DNA of 64,000 bases from Pseudomonas asplenii (GTDB lineage: Bacteria; Pseudomonadota; Gammaproteobacteria; Pseudomonadales; Pseudomonadaceae). The stretch is from contig NZ_JSYZ01000019.1 of the NCBI RefSeq assembly GCF_001293465.1, positions 291,247-355,246 on the forward strand, read 5' to 3'. Positions 9,424-18,877 of this stretch are shown one piece after another. Each line of letters begins with the position of its first letter. The first letter of the stretch is position 1. The translations under genes were made by a program, and so were the position numbers. The notes below the pieces were generated by a model, which saw only the letters and a program-made list of their open reading frames with translations, had not been told where the DNA came from and searched no databases.

Positions 9424-10824
9424 ATGGCGGCACGGATCAGGGTTCTGTTGGTCGAGGATGATCGGGCGCTGCGCGAGGCGCTGGCGGACACCTTGCTGCT
9501 GGCCGGGCATGACTTTCGCGCGGTGGCCTGCGCCGAGGAGGCGTTGCAGGCCGTGGCGCAGGAGTCGTTCAGCCTGGTGGTCAGCGACGTGAACATGCCG
9601 GGCATGGATGGGCACCAGCTGCTCGGCCTGCTGCGGGCCCGCCAGCCATTGCTGCCGGTGCTGCTGATGACGGCTCATGGTGCGGTCGAACGCGCCGTGG
9701 AAGCGATGCGTCAGGGCGCCGCCGACTATCTGGTCAAGCCGTTCGAGCCCAGGGCGCTGCTGGAGCTGGTGGAGCGTCATGCGCTGGGGTTGTCCGGTGC
9801 GGCGGAGAGCGAGGGTCCGGTCGCCGCCGAGCCGGCCAGTGCGCAGTTGCTGGAGCTGGCTGCGCGGGTGGCCCGCAGCGATTCGACGGTGCTGATTTCC
9901 GGCGAGTCGGGGACCGGCAAGGAAGTGCTGGCGCGCTTCATCCACCAGCAATCCCAGCGGGCGGGGCAACCGTTTGTCGCGATCAACTGCGCGGCCATCC
10001 CGGACAACATGCTCGAAGCTACGCTGTTTGGTCATGAGAAGGGTTCCTTTACCGGCGCGATCGCGGCCCAGGCGGGCAAGTTCGAACAGGCCGACGGTGG
10101 CACCCTCCTGCTCGACGAGATTTCCGAGATGCCCCTGGGGTTGCAGGCCAAGCTGCTGAGGGTGTTGCAGGAGCGTGAGGTCGAGCGGGTCGGTGCGCGC
10201 AAGCCGATTGCCCTGGATATCCGGGTGGTGGCCACCACCAACCGTGATCTGGCGGCCGAGGTGGCGGCAGGGCGGTTCCGCGAGGATCTCTATTACCGGC
10301 TGTCGGTTTTTCCGTTGGCCTGGCGTCCACTGCGCGAGCGGACTGCCGATATCCTGCCATTGGCCGAGCGCCTGTTGGCCAAGCACAGCGCGAAAATGAA
10401 ACATGCCGCCGTCAGATTGTCGCCTGGGGCCCAGGCCTGTCTGGTTGGCTATGCCTGGCCGGGCAATGTTCGCGAACTCGACAATGCGATCCAGCGAGCG
10501 TTGATTCTGCAACAGGGCGGTGTGATCCAGGCCGAGGACTTCTGCCTGGCCGGGCCGATCGGCTGTGCGCCATTGCCGACGGCGCGGGCACCATCGGTAG
10601 AGGTGGACGCCAGCGAAATGGCGGTGGCGGAATCCGCCGGGGCGCTGGGCGACGACCTGCGTCGACGCGAGTTCCAGATGATCATCGACACCCTGCGCGC
10701 CGAGCGCGGGCGTCGCAAGGAGGCGGCCGAGCGGCTGGGTATCAGTCCGCGTACGCTGCGCTACAAATTGGCGCAGATGCGCGATGCCGGCATGGATGTG
10801 GAAGCCTATCTGTTCGCCACTTGA
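9424..10824 (+). CDS. fleR: FleR, sigma54-dependent response regulator
   Basis: 466 residues from ATG 9424, preceded by ACGGAGG and 2 nt past the fleS stop. Receiver domain with phospho-acceptor Asp55 (VVSDVNMPG); AAA+ domain with Walker A GESGTGKE and GSFTGA in the sigma54-contact loop instead of the usual GAFTGA; C-terminal Fis helix-turn-helix (RRKEAAERLGISPRTLRYKL). It acts with FleS to activate basal-body and hook genes. The Ser variant still keeps the critical Thr and Gly, so activity is expected. Confidence 0.95.
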   Translation: MAARIRVLLVEDDRALREALADTLLLAGHDFRAVACAEEALQAVAQESFSLVVSDVNMPGMDGHQLLGLLRARQPLLPVLLMTAHGAVERAVEAMRQGAADYLVKPFEPRALLELVERHALGLSGAAESEGPVAAEPASAQLLELAARVARSDSTVLISGESGTGKEVLARFIHQQSQRAGQPFVAINCAAIPDNMLEATLFGHEKGSFTGAIAAQAGKFEQADGGTLLLDEISEMPLGLQAKLLRVLQEREVERVGARKPIALDIRVVATTNRDLAAEVAAGRFREDLYYRLSVFPLAWRPLRERTADILPLAERLLAKHSAKMKHAAVRLSPGAQACLVGYAWPGNVRELDNAIQRALILQQGGVIQAEDFCLAGPIGCAPLPTARAPSVEVDASEMAVAESAGALGDDLRRREFQMIIDTLRAERGRRKEAAERLGISPRTLRYKLAQMRDAGMDVEAYLFAT

Positions 10825-10834
10825 GTCGCTTCAC

Positions 10835-10861
10835 CCGTTATACGGTCGTGTATCGGTTTTT
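10835..10861 (+). terminator. Candidate terminator after fleR
   Basis: CCGTTATAC and GTGTATCGG form a 9-bp stem with one mismatch and one G-U pair around a 4-nt loop, followed by TTTTT (10857-10861). It precedes the fliE promoter. Confidence 0.55.
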
Positions 10862-10881
10862 ATTCGGAGGCGATAAGGAGA

Positions 10882-10897
10882 TGGCACCCTTGTTGCT
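10882..10897 (+). promoter_or_regulatory. Sigma54 promoter of the fliE operon
   Basis: TGGCACCCTTGTTGCT with GG at 10883-10884 and GC at 10895-10896 (10-nt gap), a near-consensus RpoN element 62 nt before fliE. It probably drives fliEFGHIJ. Confidence 0.87.
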
Positions 10898-10959
10898 AAC
10901 ACCTCCACTAACCGCTGCACGAGTGTCAAAAAATTGCAGGTTGCCGGAGAGAGTAGTTC

Positions 10960-11289
10960 ATGAGCCAGGGTATTGAATTTAATCGGTTGATGTTGGACAT
11001 GCGCGCCATGCAAATGGATGCCATGGCTCAGCCGAAGTCGGCTGTGGCCGCGCCAGAAGTCGCCGGCAGCAGCTTTGCCGATCTGCTCGGCCAGGCCGTC
11101 AACAAGGTCAACGATACCCAGCAGGCTTCGAGCCAGTTGGCCAATGCCTTCGAAATCGGCAAGAGCGGCGTCGACCTGACGGACGTGATGATTGCCTCGC
11201 AAAAGGCCAGCGTCTCGTTCCAGGCCCTGACCCAGGTCCGCAACAAGCTGGTGCAGGCGTATCAAGACATCATGCAGATGCCGGTTTAA
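10960..11289 (+). CDS. fliE: Flagellar hook-basal body protein FliE
   Basis: 109 residues, starting MSQGIEFNRLMLDMRAMQMD and ending with the conserved VSFQALTQVRNKLVQAYQDIMQMPV. FliE joins the MS ring to the proximal rod and is the first rod component exported. ATG 10960 is preceded by GGAGAGAG. First gene of the operon, 15 nt before fliF. Confidence 0.96.
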   Translation: MSQGIEFNRLMLDMRAMQMDAMAQPKSAVAAPEVAGSSFADLLGQAVNKVNDTQQASSQLANAFEIGKSGVDLTDVMIASQKASVSFQALTQVRNKLVQAYQDIMQMPV

Positions 11290-11304
11290 GGGCGAGATTG
11301 AGTC

Positions 11305-13086
11305 ATGGCAGAAGCAGTCGCCGATAACGTACCGGCCAAGGCCGGCGCGACAGAGAGCAAGCCGCTGTTCGGTTTGTCCTTTCTGGAAAACCTTTCCGAG
11401 ATGACCATGCTGCGTCAGGTCGGCCTGATGGTCGGCCTGGCTGCCAGCGTGGCGATTGGTTTTGCCGTGGTGTTGTGGTCCCAGCAACCTGACTATCGGC
11501 CGCTTTACGGCAGCCTGGCCGGTATGGATGCCAAGCAGGTCACCGAAACCCTGGCGGCGGCGGACATCCCCTACACCGTTGAACCTAATTCCGGCGCGCT
11601 GCTGGTCAAGGCCGAGGACGTGTCCCGCGCCCGCCTGAAGCTGGCGGCCGCCGGTGTCACGCCGACCGATGGCACTATCGGCTTCGAAATCCTCGACAAG
11701 GACCAGGGGCTGGGGACCAGCCAGTTCATGGAGGCGACCCGTTACCGGCGCGGCCTCGAAGGCGAACTGGCGCGGACCATCTCCAGCCTGAACAACGTCA
11801 AGGCGGCCCGTGTGCACCTGGCGATTCCGAAGAGCTCGGTGTTCGTCCGTGACGAACGCAAGCCAAGCGCCTCGGTACTGGTCGAGTTGTACCCTGGCCG
11901 TTCCCTGGAGCCGGGCCAGGTGGTGGCGATCATCAACCTGGTGGCAACCAGCGTCCCCGAACTGAACAAGTCGCAGATCACCGTGGTCGACCAGAAGGGC
12001 AACCTGCTCTCCGACCAGGTACAGAACTCCGAGCTGACCATGGCCGGCAAGCAGTTCGACTACAGCCGCCGCATGGAAAGCATGCTGACCCAGCGGGTGC
12101 ACAACATCCTGCAACCGATCCTCGGCAACGATCGCTACAAGGCCGAGGTATCGGCTGATGTCGATTTCAGCGCGGTCGAGTCGACTTCCGAGCAGTTCAA
12201 CCCGGACCAGCCGGCGCTGCGCAGCGAACAGTCGACCAGCGAACAGCGCACCGCCAGCAACGGCCCGCAAGGCGTGCCCGGTGCCTTGAGCAACCAGCCG
12301 CCGGCACCGGCCTCGGCGCCGCAGACCACCGGTGGCGCCACCGCCTCGGCCGGCGCGGTGCAGCCTGGCCAGCCACTGCTCGATGCCAACGGGCAGCAGA
12401 TCATGGACCCGGCCACGGGCCAGCCGATGCTGGCGCCGTATCCGTCGGACAAGCGTCAACAATCCACCAAGAACTTCGAGCTGGATCGTTCCATCAGCCA
12501 TACCAAGCAGCAGCAGGGTCGTCTGACCCGTCTGTCGGTGGCGGTGGTGGTCGACGACCAGGTCAAGGTCAACCCGGCCAACGGCGAAACCACCCGCAAT
12601 CCGTGGAGCGCCGACGAATTGGCGCGCTTCACCCGCCTGGTGCAGGATGCCGTCGGTTTCGACGCCAGCCGCGGCGACAGCGTGAGTGTGATCAACGTGC
12701 CGTTCTCCGCCGAGCGCGGGGAAGTGATCGCCGATATTCCGTTCTACTCGCAACCCTGGTTCTGGGATGTGGTCAAACAGGTGCTGGGCGTGCTGTTTAT
12801 CCTGGTCCTGGTGTTCGGTGTGCTGCGTCCGGTGCTGAACAACATCACCAATGGTGGCAAGAGCAAGCAGCTGGCCGGTCTCGGCGACGTCGAGCTCGGT
12901 GGCATGGGCGGCCTGGATGGCGAGCTGGCCAACGACCGTGTGAGCCTCGGCGGTCCGCAGAGCATCCTGCTGCCAAGCCCGAGCGAAGGTTATGACGCGC
13001 AGTTGAACGCCATCAAGAGTCTGGTAGCCGAAGATCCGGGCCGTGTGGCACAGGTCGTCAAAGAGTGGATTAACGCCGATGAGTAA
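11305..13086 (+). CDS. fliF: MS-ring protein FliF
   Basis: 593 residues. Transmembrane helix 1 is near 40-56 (GLMVGLAASVAIGFAVVLW); a YscJ-like periplasmic domain follows; a disordered Pro/Ala/Gln-rich stretch lies near 310-370; helix 2 is near 485-515 (VVKQVLGVLFILVLVFGVL); the C-terminal tail binds FliG. It forms the inner-membrane base on which the C-ring and export gate assemble. Its stop overlaps the fliG start by 8 nt. Confidence 0.97.
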   Translation: MAEAVADNVPAKAGATESKPLFGLSFLENLSEMTMLRQVGLMVGLAASVAIGFAVVLWSQQPDYRPLYGSLAGMDAKQVTETLAAADIPYTVEPNSGALLVKAEDVSRARLKLAAAGVTPTDGTIGFEILDKDQGLGTSQFMEATRYRRGLEGELARTISSLNNVKAARVHLAIPKSSVFVRDERKPSASVLVELYPGRSLEPGQVVAIINLVATSVPELNKSQITVVDQKGNLLSDQVQNSELTMAGKQFDYSRRMESMLTQRVHNILQPILGNDRYKAEVSADVDFSAVESTSEQFNPDQPALRSEQSTSEQRTASNGPQGVPGALSNQPPAPASAPQTTGGATASAGAVQPGQPLLDANGQQIMDPATGQPMLAPYPSDKRQQSTKNFELDRSISHTKQQQGRLTRLSVAVVVDDQVKVNPANGETTRNPWSADELARFTRLVQDAVGFDASRGDSVSVINVPFSAERGEVIADIPFYSQPWFWDVVKQVLGVLFILVLVFGVLRPVLNNITNGGKSKQLAGLGDVELGGMGGLDGELANDRVSLGGPQSILLPSPSEGYDAQLNAIKSLVAEDPGRVAQVVKEWINADE

Positions 13087-14098
13087 TAACGCCGCCGTCA
13101 CCCAGAAGTTGACCCGGGTCGATAAAGCCGCGATTTTGCTGCTGTCGCTGGGGTCGGCCGATGCTGCACAGGTATTGCGTCACATGGGGCCCAAGGAGGT
13201 CCAGCGTGTCGGCGTGGCCATGGCGCAGATGCGCAACGTGCATCGCGAGCAGGTCGAGCAGGTCATGAGCGAGTTCGTCGACATCGTCGGCGACCAGACC
13301 AGCCTGGGCGTCGGTTCCGACGACTACGTGCGCAAGATGCTGACCCAGGCCCTGGGTGAGGACAAGGCCAACGGCCTGATCGACCGCATCCTGCTCGGTG
13401 GCAACACCAGCGGCCTGGACAGCCTCAAGTGGATGGAGCCGCGCGCCGTGGCCGACGTCATTCGCTACGAGCACCCGCAGATCCAGGCGATCGTGGTGGC
13501 CTACCTCGACCCGGACCAGGCCGGCGAAGTGTTGAACAACTTCGACCACAAGGTGCGTCTGGACATCATCCTGCGGGTTTCCTCGCTGAACACCGTGCAG
13601 CCGGCGGCCCTGAAGGAACTCAACCAGATCCTCGAGAAACAGTTCTCCGGCAACTCCAACGCGGCCCGTACCACCCTGGGCGGTATCAAGCGTGCCGCGG
13701 ACATCATGAACTTCCTCGACAGTTCGATCGAAGGCCAGCTCATGGATTCGATCCGCGAAGTGGACGAGGATCTGTCGACCCAGATCGAAGACCTCATGTT
13801 CGTCTTCAACAACCTGTCCGACGTCGACGACCGCGGCATCCAGGCGCTGCTGCGCGAGGTCTCCTCGGACGTGCTGGTGCTGGCGCTCAAGGGCTCCGAC
13901 GAGAACGTCAAGGAAAAGATCTTCAAGAACATGTCCAAGCGTGCGGCGGAACTGCTGCGCGACGACCTCGAGGCCAAGGGCCCGGTCCGCGTCAGCGACG
14001 TGGAAACCGCGCAGAAGGAAATCCTCACCATCGCCCGCCGTATGGCCGAAGCCGGAGAAATCGTGCTCGGCGGCAAGGGCGGCGAAGAGATGATCTAA
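13079..14098 (+). CDS. fliG: C-ring switch protein FliG
   Basis: 339 residues from ATG 13079 (MSNNAAVTQKLTRVDKAAIL), inside the end of fliF, so translation is coupled. Armadillo-like middle domain with EHPQIQAIVVAYLD; C-terminal torque domain with the charged residues DEDLSTQIEDLMFVF and LLRDDLEAKGPVRVSDV. It couples FliM/FliN state to the MotAB/MotCD stators. Confidence 0.97.
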   Translation: MSNNAAVTQKLTRVDKAAILLLSLGSADAAQVLRHMGPKEVQRVGVAMAQMRNVHREQVEQVMSEFVDIVGDQTSLGVGSDDYVRKMLTQALGEDKANGLIDRILLGGNTSGLDSLKWMEPRAVADVIRYEHPQIQAIVVAYLDPDQAGEVLNNFDHKVRLDIILRVSSLNTVQPAALKELNQILEKQFSGNSNAARTTLGGIKRAADIMNFLDSSIEGQLMDSIREVDEDLSTQIEDLMFVFNNLSDVDDRGIQALLREVSSDVLVLALKGSDENVKEKIFKNMSKRAAELLRDDLEAKGPVRVSDVETAQKEILTIARRMAEAGEIVLGGKGGEEMI

Positions 14099-14108
14099 GG
14101 ATCAAGCC

Positions 14109-14891
14109 ATGACTGATCCAACCGATCTGATCCGCGCGCGAGACGTCAGCGGCTTCGACCTGTGGTCGCTGCCCAGTTTCGACCCGCATGTCGAAGAGCC
14201 CGAGCCGGAACCTGAGGAAGAGCCGCAGGCCGAGATTGAGGAGGTGCCGCTGGAGGAAGTCCAGCCGCTGACCCTCGAGGAACTCGAGACCATTCGCCAG
14301 GAAGCCTACAACGAAGGCTTCGCGGTGGGTGAGCGTGAAGGCTTCCACAGCACCCAGATCAAGGTCCGCCAGGAGGCCGAGGTGGCCCTGGGCGTCAAGC
14401 TGGCCAACCTCGAGCGGCTGATGAGCAACCTGTTCCAGCCCATCGCCGAGCAGGACCAGCAGATCGAGAAAGCCCTGGTGGGGCTGGTCGGGCACATCAC
14501 CCGGCAGGTCATCCAGCGCGAACTCAAGAGCGATTCCAGCCAGATCGAGCATGTGCTGCGCGAAGCGCTGAAACTGTTGCCGCTGGAAGTCGATAACGTG
14601 CGGCTGTACATCAATCCGCAGGACTTCGAGCAGGTCAAGGCCTTGCGCGAACGTCACGAAGCGTCCTGGCGCATCGTCGAGGATGAGGCGCTGCTGCCGG
14701 GCGGTTGCCGGGTCGAGACCGAGCATAGCCGGATCGATGCCAGCGTCGAAACGCGGATCGAACAGGCGATCGCGCAACTGTTCGATCAGATGCACGAACA
14801 GTCGCTGCACCCGGCCCAGCCTGACCTCGAGGTCGACCTGGGTGAATTCCACGTGCCGCTCGGCACTCCGGAACCCGCCGATGCGTCTTGA
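14109..14891 (+). CDS. fliH: Export ATPase regulator FliH
   Basis: 260 residues. The N-terminus is very acidic (EEPEPEPEEEPQAEIEEVPL), the middle is helical with small-residue heptads, and the C-terminal domain binds FliI (LPLEVDNVRLYINPQDFEQV, EHSRIDASVETRIEQAI). FliH holds FliI inactive and docks it to FliN and FlhA. The fliI start lies 11 nt inside its 3' end. Confidence 0.94.
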   Translation: MTDPTDLIRARDVSGFDLWSLPSFDPHVEEPEPEPEEEPQAEIEEVPLEEVQPLTLEELETIRQEAYNEGFAVGEREGFHSTQIKVRQEAEVALGVKLANLERLMSNLFQPIAEQDQQIEKALVGLVGHITRQVIQRELKSDSSQIEHVLREALKLLPLEVDNVRLYINPQDFEQVKALRERHEASWRIVEDEALLPGGCRVETEHSRIDASVETRIEQAIAQLFDQMHEQSLHPAQPDLEVDLGEFHVPLGTPEPADAS

Positions 14892-16239
14892 ACGGACCAG
14901 CTTCGGCAAGCGCTTGAGCACTTACGCCGATGCGATCAACCTGCCGGGGCAACCGATTCTCGAAGGGCGCCTGTTGCGCATGGTCGGCCTCACCCTCGAA
15001 GCCGAGGGCTTGCGCGCGGCCATGGGTGCGCGCTGCGTGGTGATCAACGACGACAGCTACCATCCGGTGCAGGTCGAAGCCGAGGTCATGGGCTTTTCCG
15101 GCAACAAGGTATTCCTGATGCCGGTGGGCAGCGTCGCCGGTATCGCGCCGGGGGCCCGGGTCGTGCCGCTGGCCGATACCGGCCGCCTGCCGATGGGCAT
15201 GGGCATGCTCGGGCGGGTCCTGGACGGTGCCGGGCGGGCGCTGGACGGCAAGGGCGGTATGAAGGCCGAGGACTGGGTGCCGCTGGACGGCCCGACCATC
15301 AACCCGCTCAATCGTGACCCCATCCACCAGCCGCTGGATGTGGGCATTCGTTGCATCAACGGACTGTTGACGGTCGGTCGTGGCCAGCGTCTCGGGCTGT
15401 TCGCCGGTACCGGCGTCGGCAAGAGTGTGCTGCTGGGCATGATGACCCGCTTCACCGAGGCCGACATCATTGTGGTGGGGCTGATCGGTGAGCGGGGTCG
15501 CGAGGTGAAGGAGTTCATCGAGCACATCCTCGGTGAGGAAGGCCTCAAGCGTTCGGTGGTGGTCGCGTCCCCTGCCGACGATGCGCCACTGATGCGCCTG
15601 CGTGCGGCGATGTACTGCACGCGGATCGCCGAATATTTCCGCGACAAGGGCAGGAATGTCCTGCTGCTGATGGATTCGCTGACGCGTTTCGCCCAGGCCC
15701 AGCGGGAAATCGCCCTGGCCATCGGCGAGCCGCCGGCGACCAAGGGTTATCCGCCTTCGGTGTTCGCCAAGTTGCCGAAACTGGTGGAGCGGGCCGGTAA
15801 TGCCGAGGCGGGTGGCGGTTCGATCACCGCGTTTTACACCGTGCTGTCGGAAGGCGACGACCAGCAGGACCCGATCGCCGACTCGGCGCGGGGTGTGCTC
15901 GACGGGCATATCGTGCTGTCGCGGCGTCTGGCCGAAGAGGGGCATTACCCGGCCATCGACATCGAGGCCTCCATCAGCCGGGTGATGCCGGCGGTGGTCA
16001 GTCCCGAACACATGAAGCGTGCGCAATACTTCAAGCAGCTCTGGTCGCGTTATCAACAGGCCCGCGACCTGATCAGCGTCGGTGCCTATGTGGCCGGCGG
16101 TGACCGCGAGACCGACACGGCGATCTCGCTGCAGCCGTCGATGGTCCAGTACCTGCGCCAGGGCCTCAACGACAACGTCAGCCTCGGCGAGAGCGACGCA
16201 CACCTGTCGACGATCTTCGCCCCGGCGCCGGGCGGCTGA
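14881..16239 (+). CDS. fliI: Flagellar export ATPase FliI
   Basis: 452 residues from ATG 14881 (MRLERTSFGKRL), overlapping fliH; longer upstream frame is fliH coding in another frame. Walker A AGTGVGKS at 175-182, catalytic GERGREVKEFIE, and Walker B LLLMDSLTRFAQAQRE. It is an F1-beta-like hexameric ATPase that energises substrate unfolding for the flagellar type III system. The length equals that of its P. aeruginosa counterpart to within a residue or two. Confidence 0.97.
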   Translation: MRLERTSFGKRLSTYADAINLPGQPILEGRLLRMVGLTLEAEGLRAAMGARCVVINDDSYHPVQVEAEVMGFSGNKVFLMPVGSVAGIAPGARVVPLADTGRLPMGMGMLGRVLDGAGRALDGKGGMKAEDWVPLDGPTINPLNRDPIHQPLDVGIRCINGLLTVGRGQRLGLFAGTGVGKSVLLGMMTRFTEADIIVVGLIGERGREVKEFIEHILGEEGLKRSVVVASPADDAPLMRLRAAMYCTRIAEYFRDKGRNVLLLMDSLTRFAQAQREIALAIGEPPATKGYPPSVFAKLPKLVERAGNAEAGGGSITAFYTVLSEGDDQQDPIADSARGVLDGHIVLSRRLAEEGHYPAIDIEASISRVMPAVVSPEHMKRAQYFKQLWSRYQQARDLISVGAYVAGGDRETDTAISLQPSMVQYLRQGLNDNVSLGESDAHLSTIFAPAPGG

Positions 16240-16246
16240 TCCGGTC

Positions 16247-16696
16247 ATGGCCCAGAGTCGTGCCGCGCGCCTGGCGCCGGTGGTGGAGATGGCCGAGAGC
16301 AAGGAGCGCACGGCTGCCCAGCGCCTGGGGTATTTCCAGGGGCAGGTGCAACTGGCGCAGAACAAGCTGGCTGACCTCGAGGGATTTCGCCTGCAGTATC
16401 AGGAGCAGTGGATCGAGCGTGGCCGGCACGGTGTGTCCAGCCAGTGGCTGCTGGGCTACCAGCAGTTTCTCAGCCAGTTGGACACCGCGGTGGCCCAGCA
16501 GCGCCAGAGCCTGGCCTGGCACCAGAACAACCTCGACAAGGGCCGGGTGACCTGGCAGGAAGCCTATGCCCGTGTCGAAGGCCTGCGCAAGCTGGTCCAG
16601 CGTTATATCGAAGAGGCGCGGATGCTGGAGGACAAGCGCGAGCAGAAACTGCTGGACGAACTGTCCCAGCGCCTGCCGCGCCATGACGTCTACTGA
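16247..16696 (+). CDS. fliJ: Flagellar export stalk protein FliJ
   Basis: 149 residues from ATG 16247, almost entirely coiled coil and rich in Gln, Arg and Glu (KERTAAQRLGYFQGQVQLAQ, then a second long helix to the C-terminus). FliJ sits like the gamma subunit inside the FliI hexamer and touches FlhA. Seven nt after fliI. Confidence 0.93.
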   Translation: MAQSRAARLAPVVEMAESKERTAAQRLGYFQGQVQLAQNKLADLEGFRLQYQEQWIERGRHGVSSQWLLGYQQFLSQLDTAVAQQRQSLAWHQNNLDKGRVTWQEAYARVEGLRKLVQRYIEEARMLEDKREQKLLDELSQRLPRHDVY

Positions 16697-16830
16697 GCGT
16701 GAGGCACCCTGAACCCCACATTCCAGGCGGGGTCGCAGGTCAACCGCAGGTATTTTGACGGTCTTGGTTGCCCTGCCGTCAGCGGGGTGCTAAACCTTGT
16801 ACACATTGCCACTGACAAGGAAGCTGGATC

Positions 16831-17136
16831 ATGGCTGTAGAGTCTGCAGTAAGTGACAACGGCAGGAAATTGACGATCTCCATCAAGGGGCGCTTCGATT
16901 TCGGCAAGCATCAGGAATTTCGCGATTCCTACGAGCGGGTCGACACCAAACCCGACTCGGTGGTCGTCGATCTGAAGGATGCCACCTACCTCGACAGTTC
17001 GGCCCTGGGGATGCTGCTCCTGTTGCGTGATCATGCGGGCGGCGACAGCGCCGATATCCGTGTGATCAACAGCAACTCGGACGTGCGCAAGATCCTCGCC
17101 ATCTCCAATTTCGACAAGCTCTTCGACATCGCCTGA
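16831..17136 (+). CDS. hsbA: HsbA STAS-domain anti-anti-sigma factor
   Basis: 101 residues, a single STAS domain with phosphorylatable Ser in ATYLDSSALGMLL (Ser56/57; Ser56 is the regulated residue in P. aeruginosa HsbA). In P. aeruginosa, HsbA partners either the anti-sigma factor FlgM or the diguanylate cyclase HsbD, depending on phosphorylation, linking motility and biofilm choice. Followed after 5 nt by hsbR. No clear sigma54 or sigma28 promoter was found in the 134-nt gap after fliJ. Confidence 0.88.
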   Translation: MAVESAVSDNGRKLTISIKGRFDFGKHQEFRDSYERVDTKPDSVVVDLKDATYLDSSALGMLLLLRDHAGGDSADIRVINSNSDVRKILAISNFDKLFDIA

Positions 17137-17141
17137 CGATC

Positions 17142-18848
17142 ATGCAGTCCGACGAGGAGCCGCTGACGGTACTGATTGCCGAGGATGGTGCGGCGGACCG
17201 CTTGTTGCTGTCGAACATCGTGCGACGTCAGGGGCATACGGTGCTCACCGCCAGTGATGGCGCCGAGGCCGTCGAGGTGTTCCAGGCGCAGCGGCCGCAG
17301 CTGGTGCTGATGGACGCCCTGATGCCGGTGATGGATGGCTTCGAGGCAGCGCGTCGGATCAAGCGGCTGGCCGGCGAGTCGCTGGTGCCGATCATCTTTC
17401 TCACCTCCCTGACCGAAAGCAGCGCACTGGCTCGTTGTCTGGAGGCGGGCGGTGACGACTTTCTGGCAAAACCCTACAACCAGATCATCCTGGCCGCCAA
17501 GATCAAGGCAATGGACCGCCTGCGCCGGCTGCAGGCGACCGTGTTGCAGCAGCGCGACCTGATCGCCCGGCACCATGACTACCTGCTCAACGAGCAGCGG
17601 GTCGCCAAGGCGGTGTTCGACAAGGTCGCCCACTCCGGCTGCCTGCGGGCGCCGAATATCCGTTACCTGCAATCGCCCTACGCGTTGTTCAATGGCGACC
17701 TGTTGCTGGCGGCCTACACGCCGGGTGGCGACATGCACATCCTGCTCGGCGATTTCACCGGCCATGGCCTGCCGGCCGCCGTCGGCGCGATGCCGCTGGC
17801 GGAAGTTTTCTATGGCATGACCGCCAAGGGCTACGGGCCGGCGGAAACCCTGCGGGAGATGAACGCCAAGCTCAAGCGCATCCTGCCGGTGGACATGTTC
17901 TGCTGCGCCACCTTTCTGCGCCTGAGCCCGCAGCGACGGGCGGTCGAGGTGTGGAACGGCGGCATGCCCGACGGCTATCTGCACGATGTCGCCTCGGGCG
18001 AACGGCGCCCGCTGGAGGCCCGACACCTGCCGCTGGGGGTGCTGGGGGCCAAGGCCTTCGACGACCGCACCGAGGTTTATCCCATGGCCCGGGGGGACCG
18101 GATCATCCTGCTGTCGGACGGTGTCATCGATACCTGCAACGGCGATGAGCAATTGTTCGGTGTGGAGCGTCTGCACCAGGTGTTCGAGCGCAACCGGGAT
18201 CCGGATCGGCTGTTCGAGGAGGTGCAGGAGGCGCTCAGGCAGTTCGGTGGGGTGGCCCGCGACGATATCAGCCTGGTCGAGATCGGCCTGCCCGAGATCG
18301 GCGTGCAGTTGCCGACGGCGGTGGTCTATTCCGACAGCGGCGAGTCCTGTCCGCTGGACTGGTCGGTCAACTTCGAGTTCCGCGCCGCGACGCTGCGGCG
18401 TTTCAACCCCTTGCCCTATCTGTTGCAACTGCTGATGGAGGTGCATGGGCTGCGGGCCCTCAGCGGTGCGTTGTACAGCGTACTCGCCGAGCTGTATTCC
18501 AATGCCCTGGAGCATGGCGTGCTGGGCCTGGACTCCAGCCTCAAGCGCGATGTGCGCGGCTTTGCGCAATACTATGAACAGCGTAACCAGCGTCTGCTCG
18601 ACCTGAGCGAGGGGTTTGTCCGCGTCAGTCTGCGGGTGAGTCCGGAGGGGGCGGGTGGACGCCTGTCCATCGAGGTCGAGGACAGTGGTGCCGGTTTCGA
18701 CTTCGAACGGGTCATGGAGCGTCCGCCGGAGGTTGAACGGTTGTCGGGGCGTGGGGTCGGGCTGGTCCGGCAACTGGGCCACAGTGCCCGCTGGTCGAAG
18801 GGTGGCCGGTGTGCCCACGTGGAGTTTTCGTGGGGGTCTCAGGCATAA
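17142..18848 (+). CDS. hsbR: HsbR response regulator with PP2C phosphatase and kinase-like ATPase domains
   Basis: 568 residues. Receiver domain 1-125 with Asp58 (LVLMDALMPVMDG); SpoIIE/PP2C phosphatase about 185-390 (LLGDFTGHGLPAAVGAMPL, RGDRIILLSDGVIDT); C-terminal HATPase (anti-sigma kinase type) about 430-565 with N-box LAELYSNALEHGVL and G-box VEDSGAGFDF. It receives phosphate from HptB and sets HsbA phosphorylation in either direction. Lies between hsbA and hptB. Confidence 0.93.
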   Translation: MQSDEEPLTVLIAEDGAADRLLLSNIVRRQGHTVLTASDGAEAVEVFQAQRPQLVLMDALMPVMDGFEAARRIKRLAGESLVPIIFLTSLTESSALARCLEAGGDDFLAKPYNQIILAAKIKAMDRLRRLQATVLQQRDLIARHHDYLLNEQRVAKAVFDKVAHSGCLRAPNIRYLQSPYALFNGDLLLAAYTPGGDMHILLGDFTGHGLPAAVGAMPLAEVFYGMTAKGYGPAETLREMNAKLKRILPVDMFCCATFLRLSPQRRAVEVWNGGMPDGYLHDVASGERRPLEARHLPLGVLGAKAFDDRTEVYPMARGDRIILLSDGVIDTCNGDEQLFGVERLHQVFERNRDPDRLFEEVQEALRQFGGVARDDISLVEIGLPEIGVQLPTAVVYSDSGESCPLDWSVNFEFRAATLRRFNPLPYLLQLLMEVHGLRALSGALYSVLAELYSNALEHGVLGLDSSLKRDVRGFAQYYEQRNQRLLDLSEGFVRVSLRVSPEGAGGRLSIEVEDSGAGFDFERVMERPPEVERLSGRGVGLVRQLGHSARWSKGGRCAHVEFSWGSQA

Positions 18849-18877
18849 TTCACGGGTGTTGATCAGGGAGCGAATCA

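Noticed and set aside
10831..13101. Long minus-strand open frame opposite fliE-fliF
   Set aside because: His/Arg/Gln-rich translation typical of antisense GC-rich coding DNA; no domains, and the plus-strand genes are certain.
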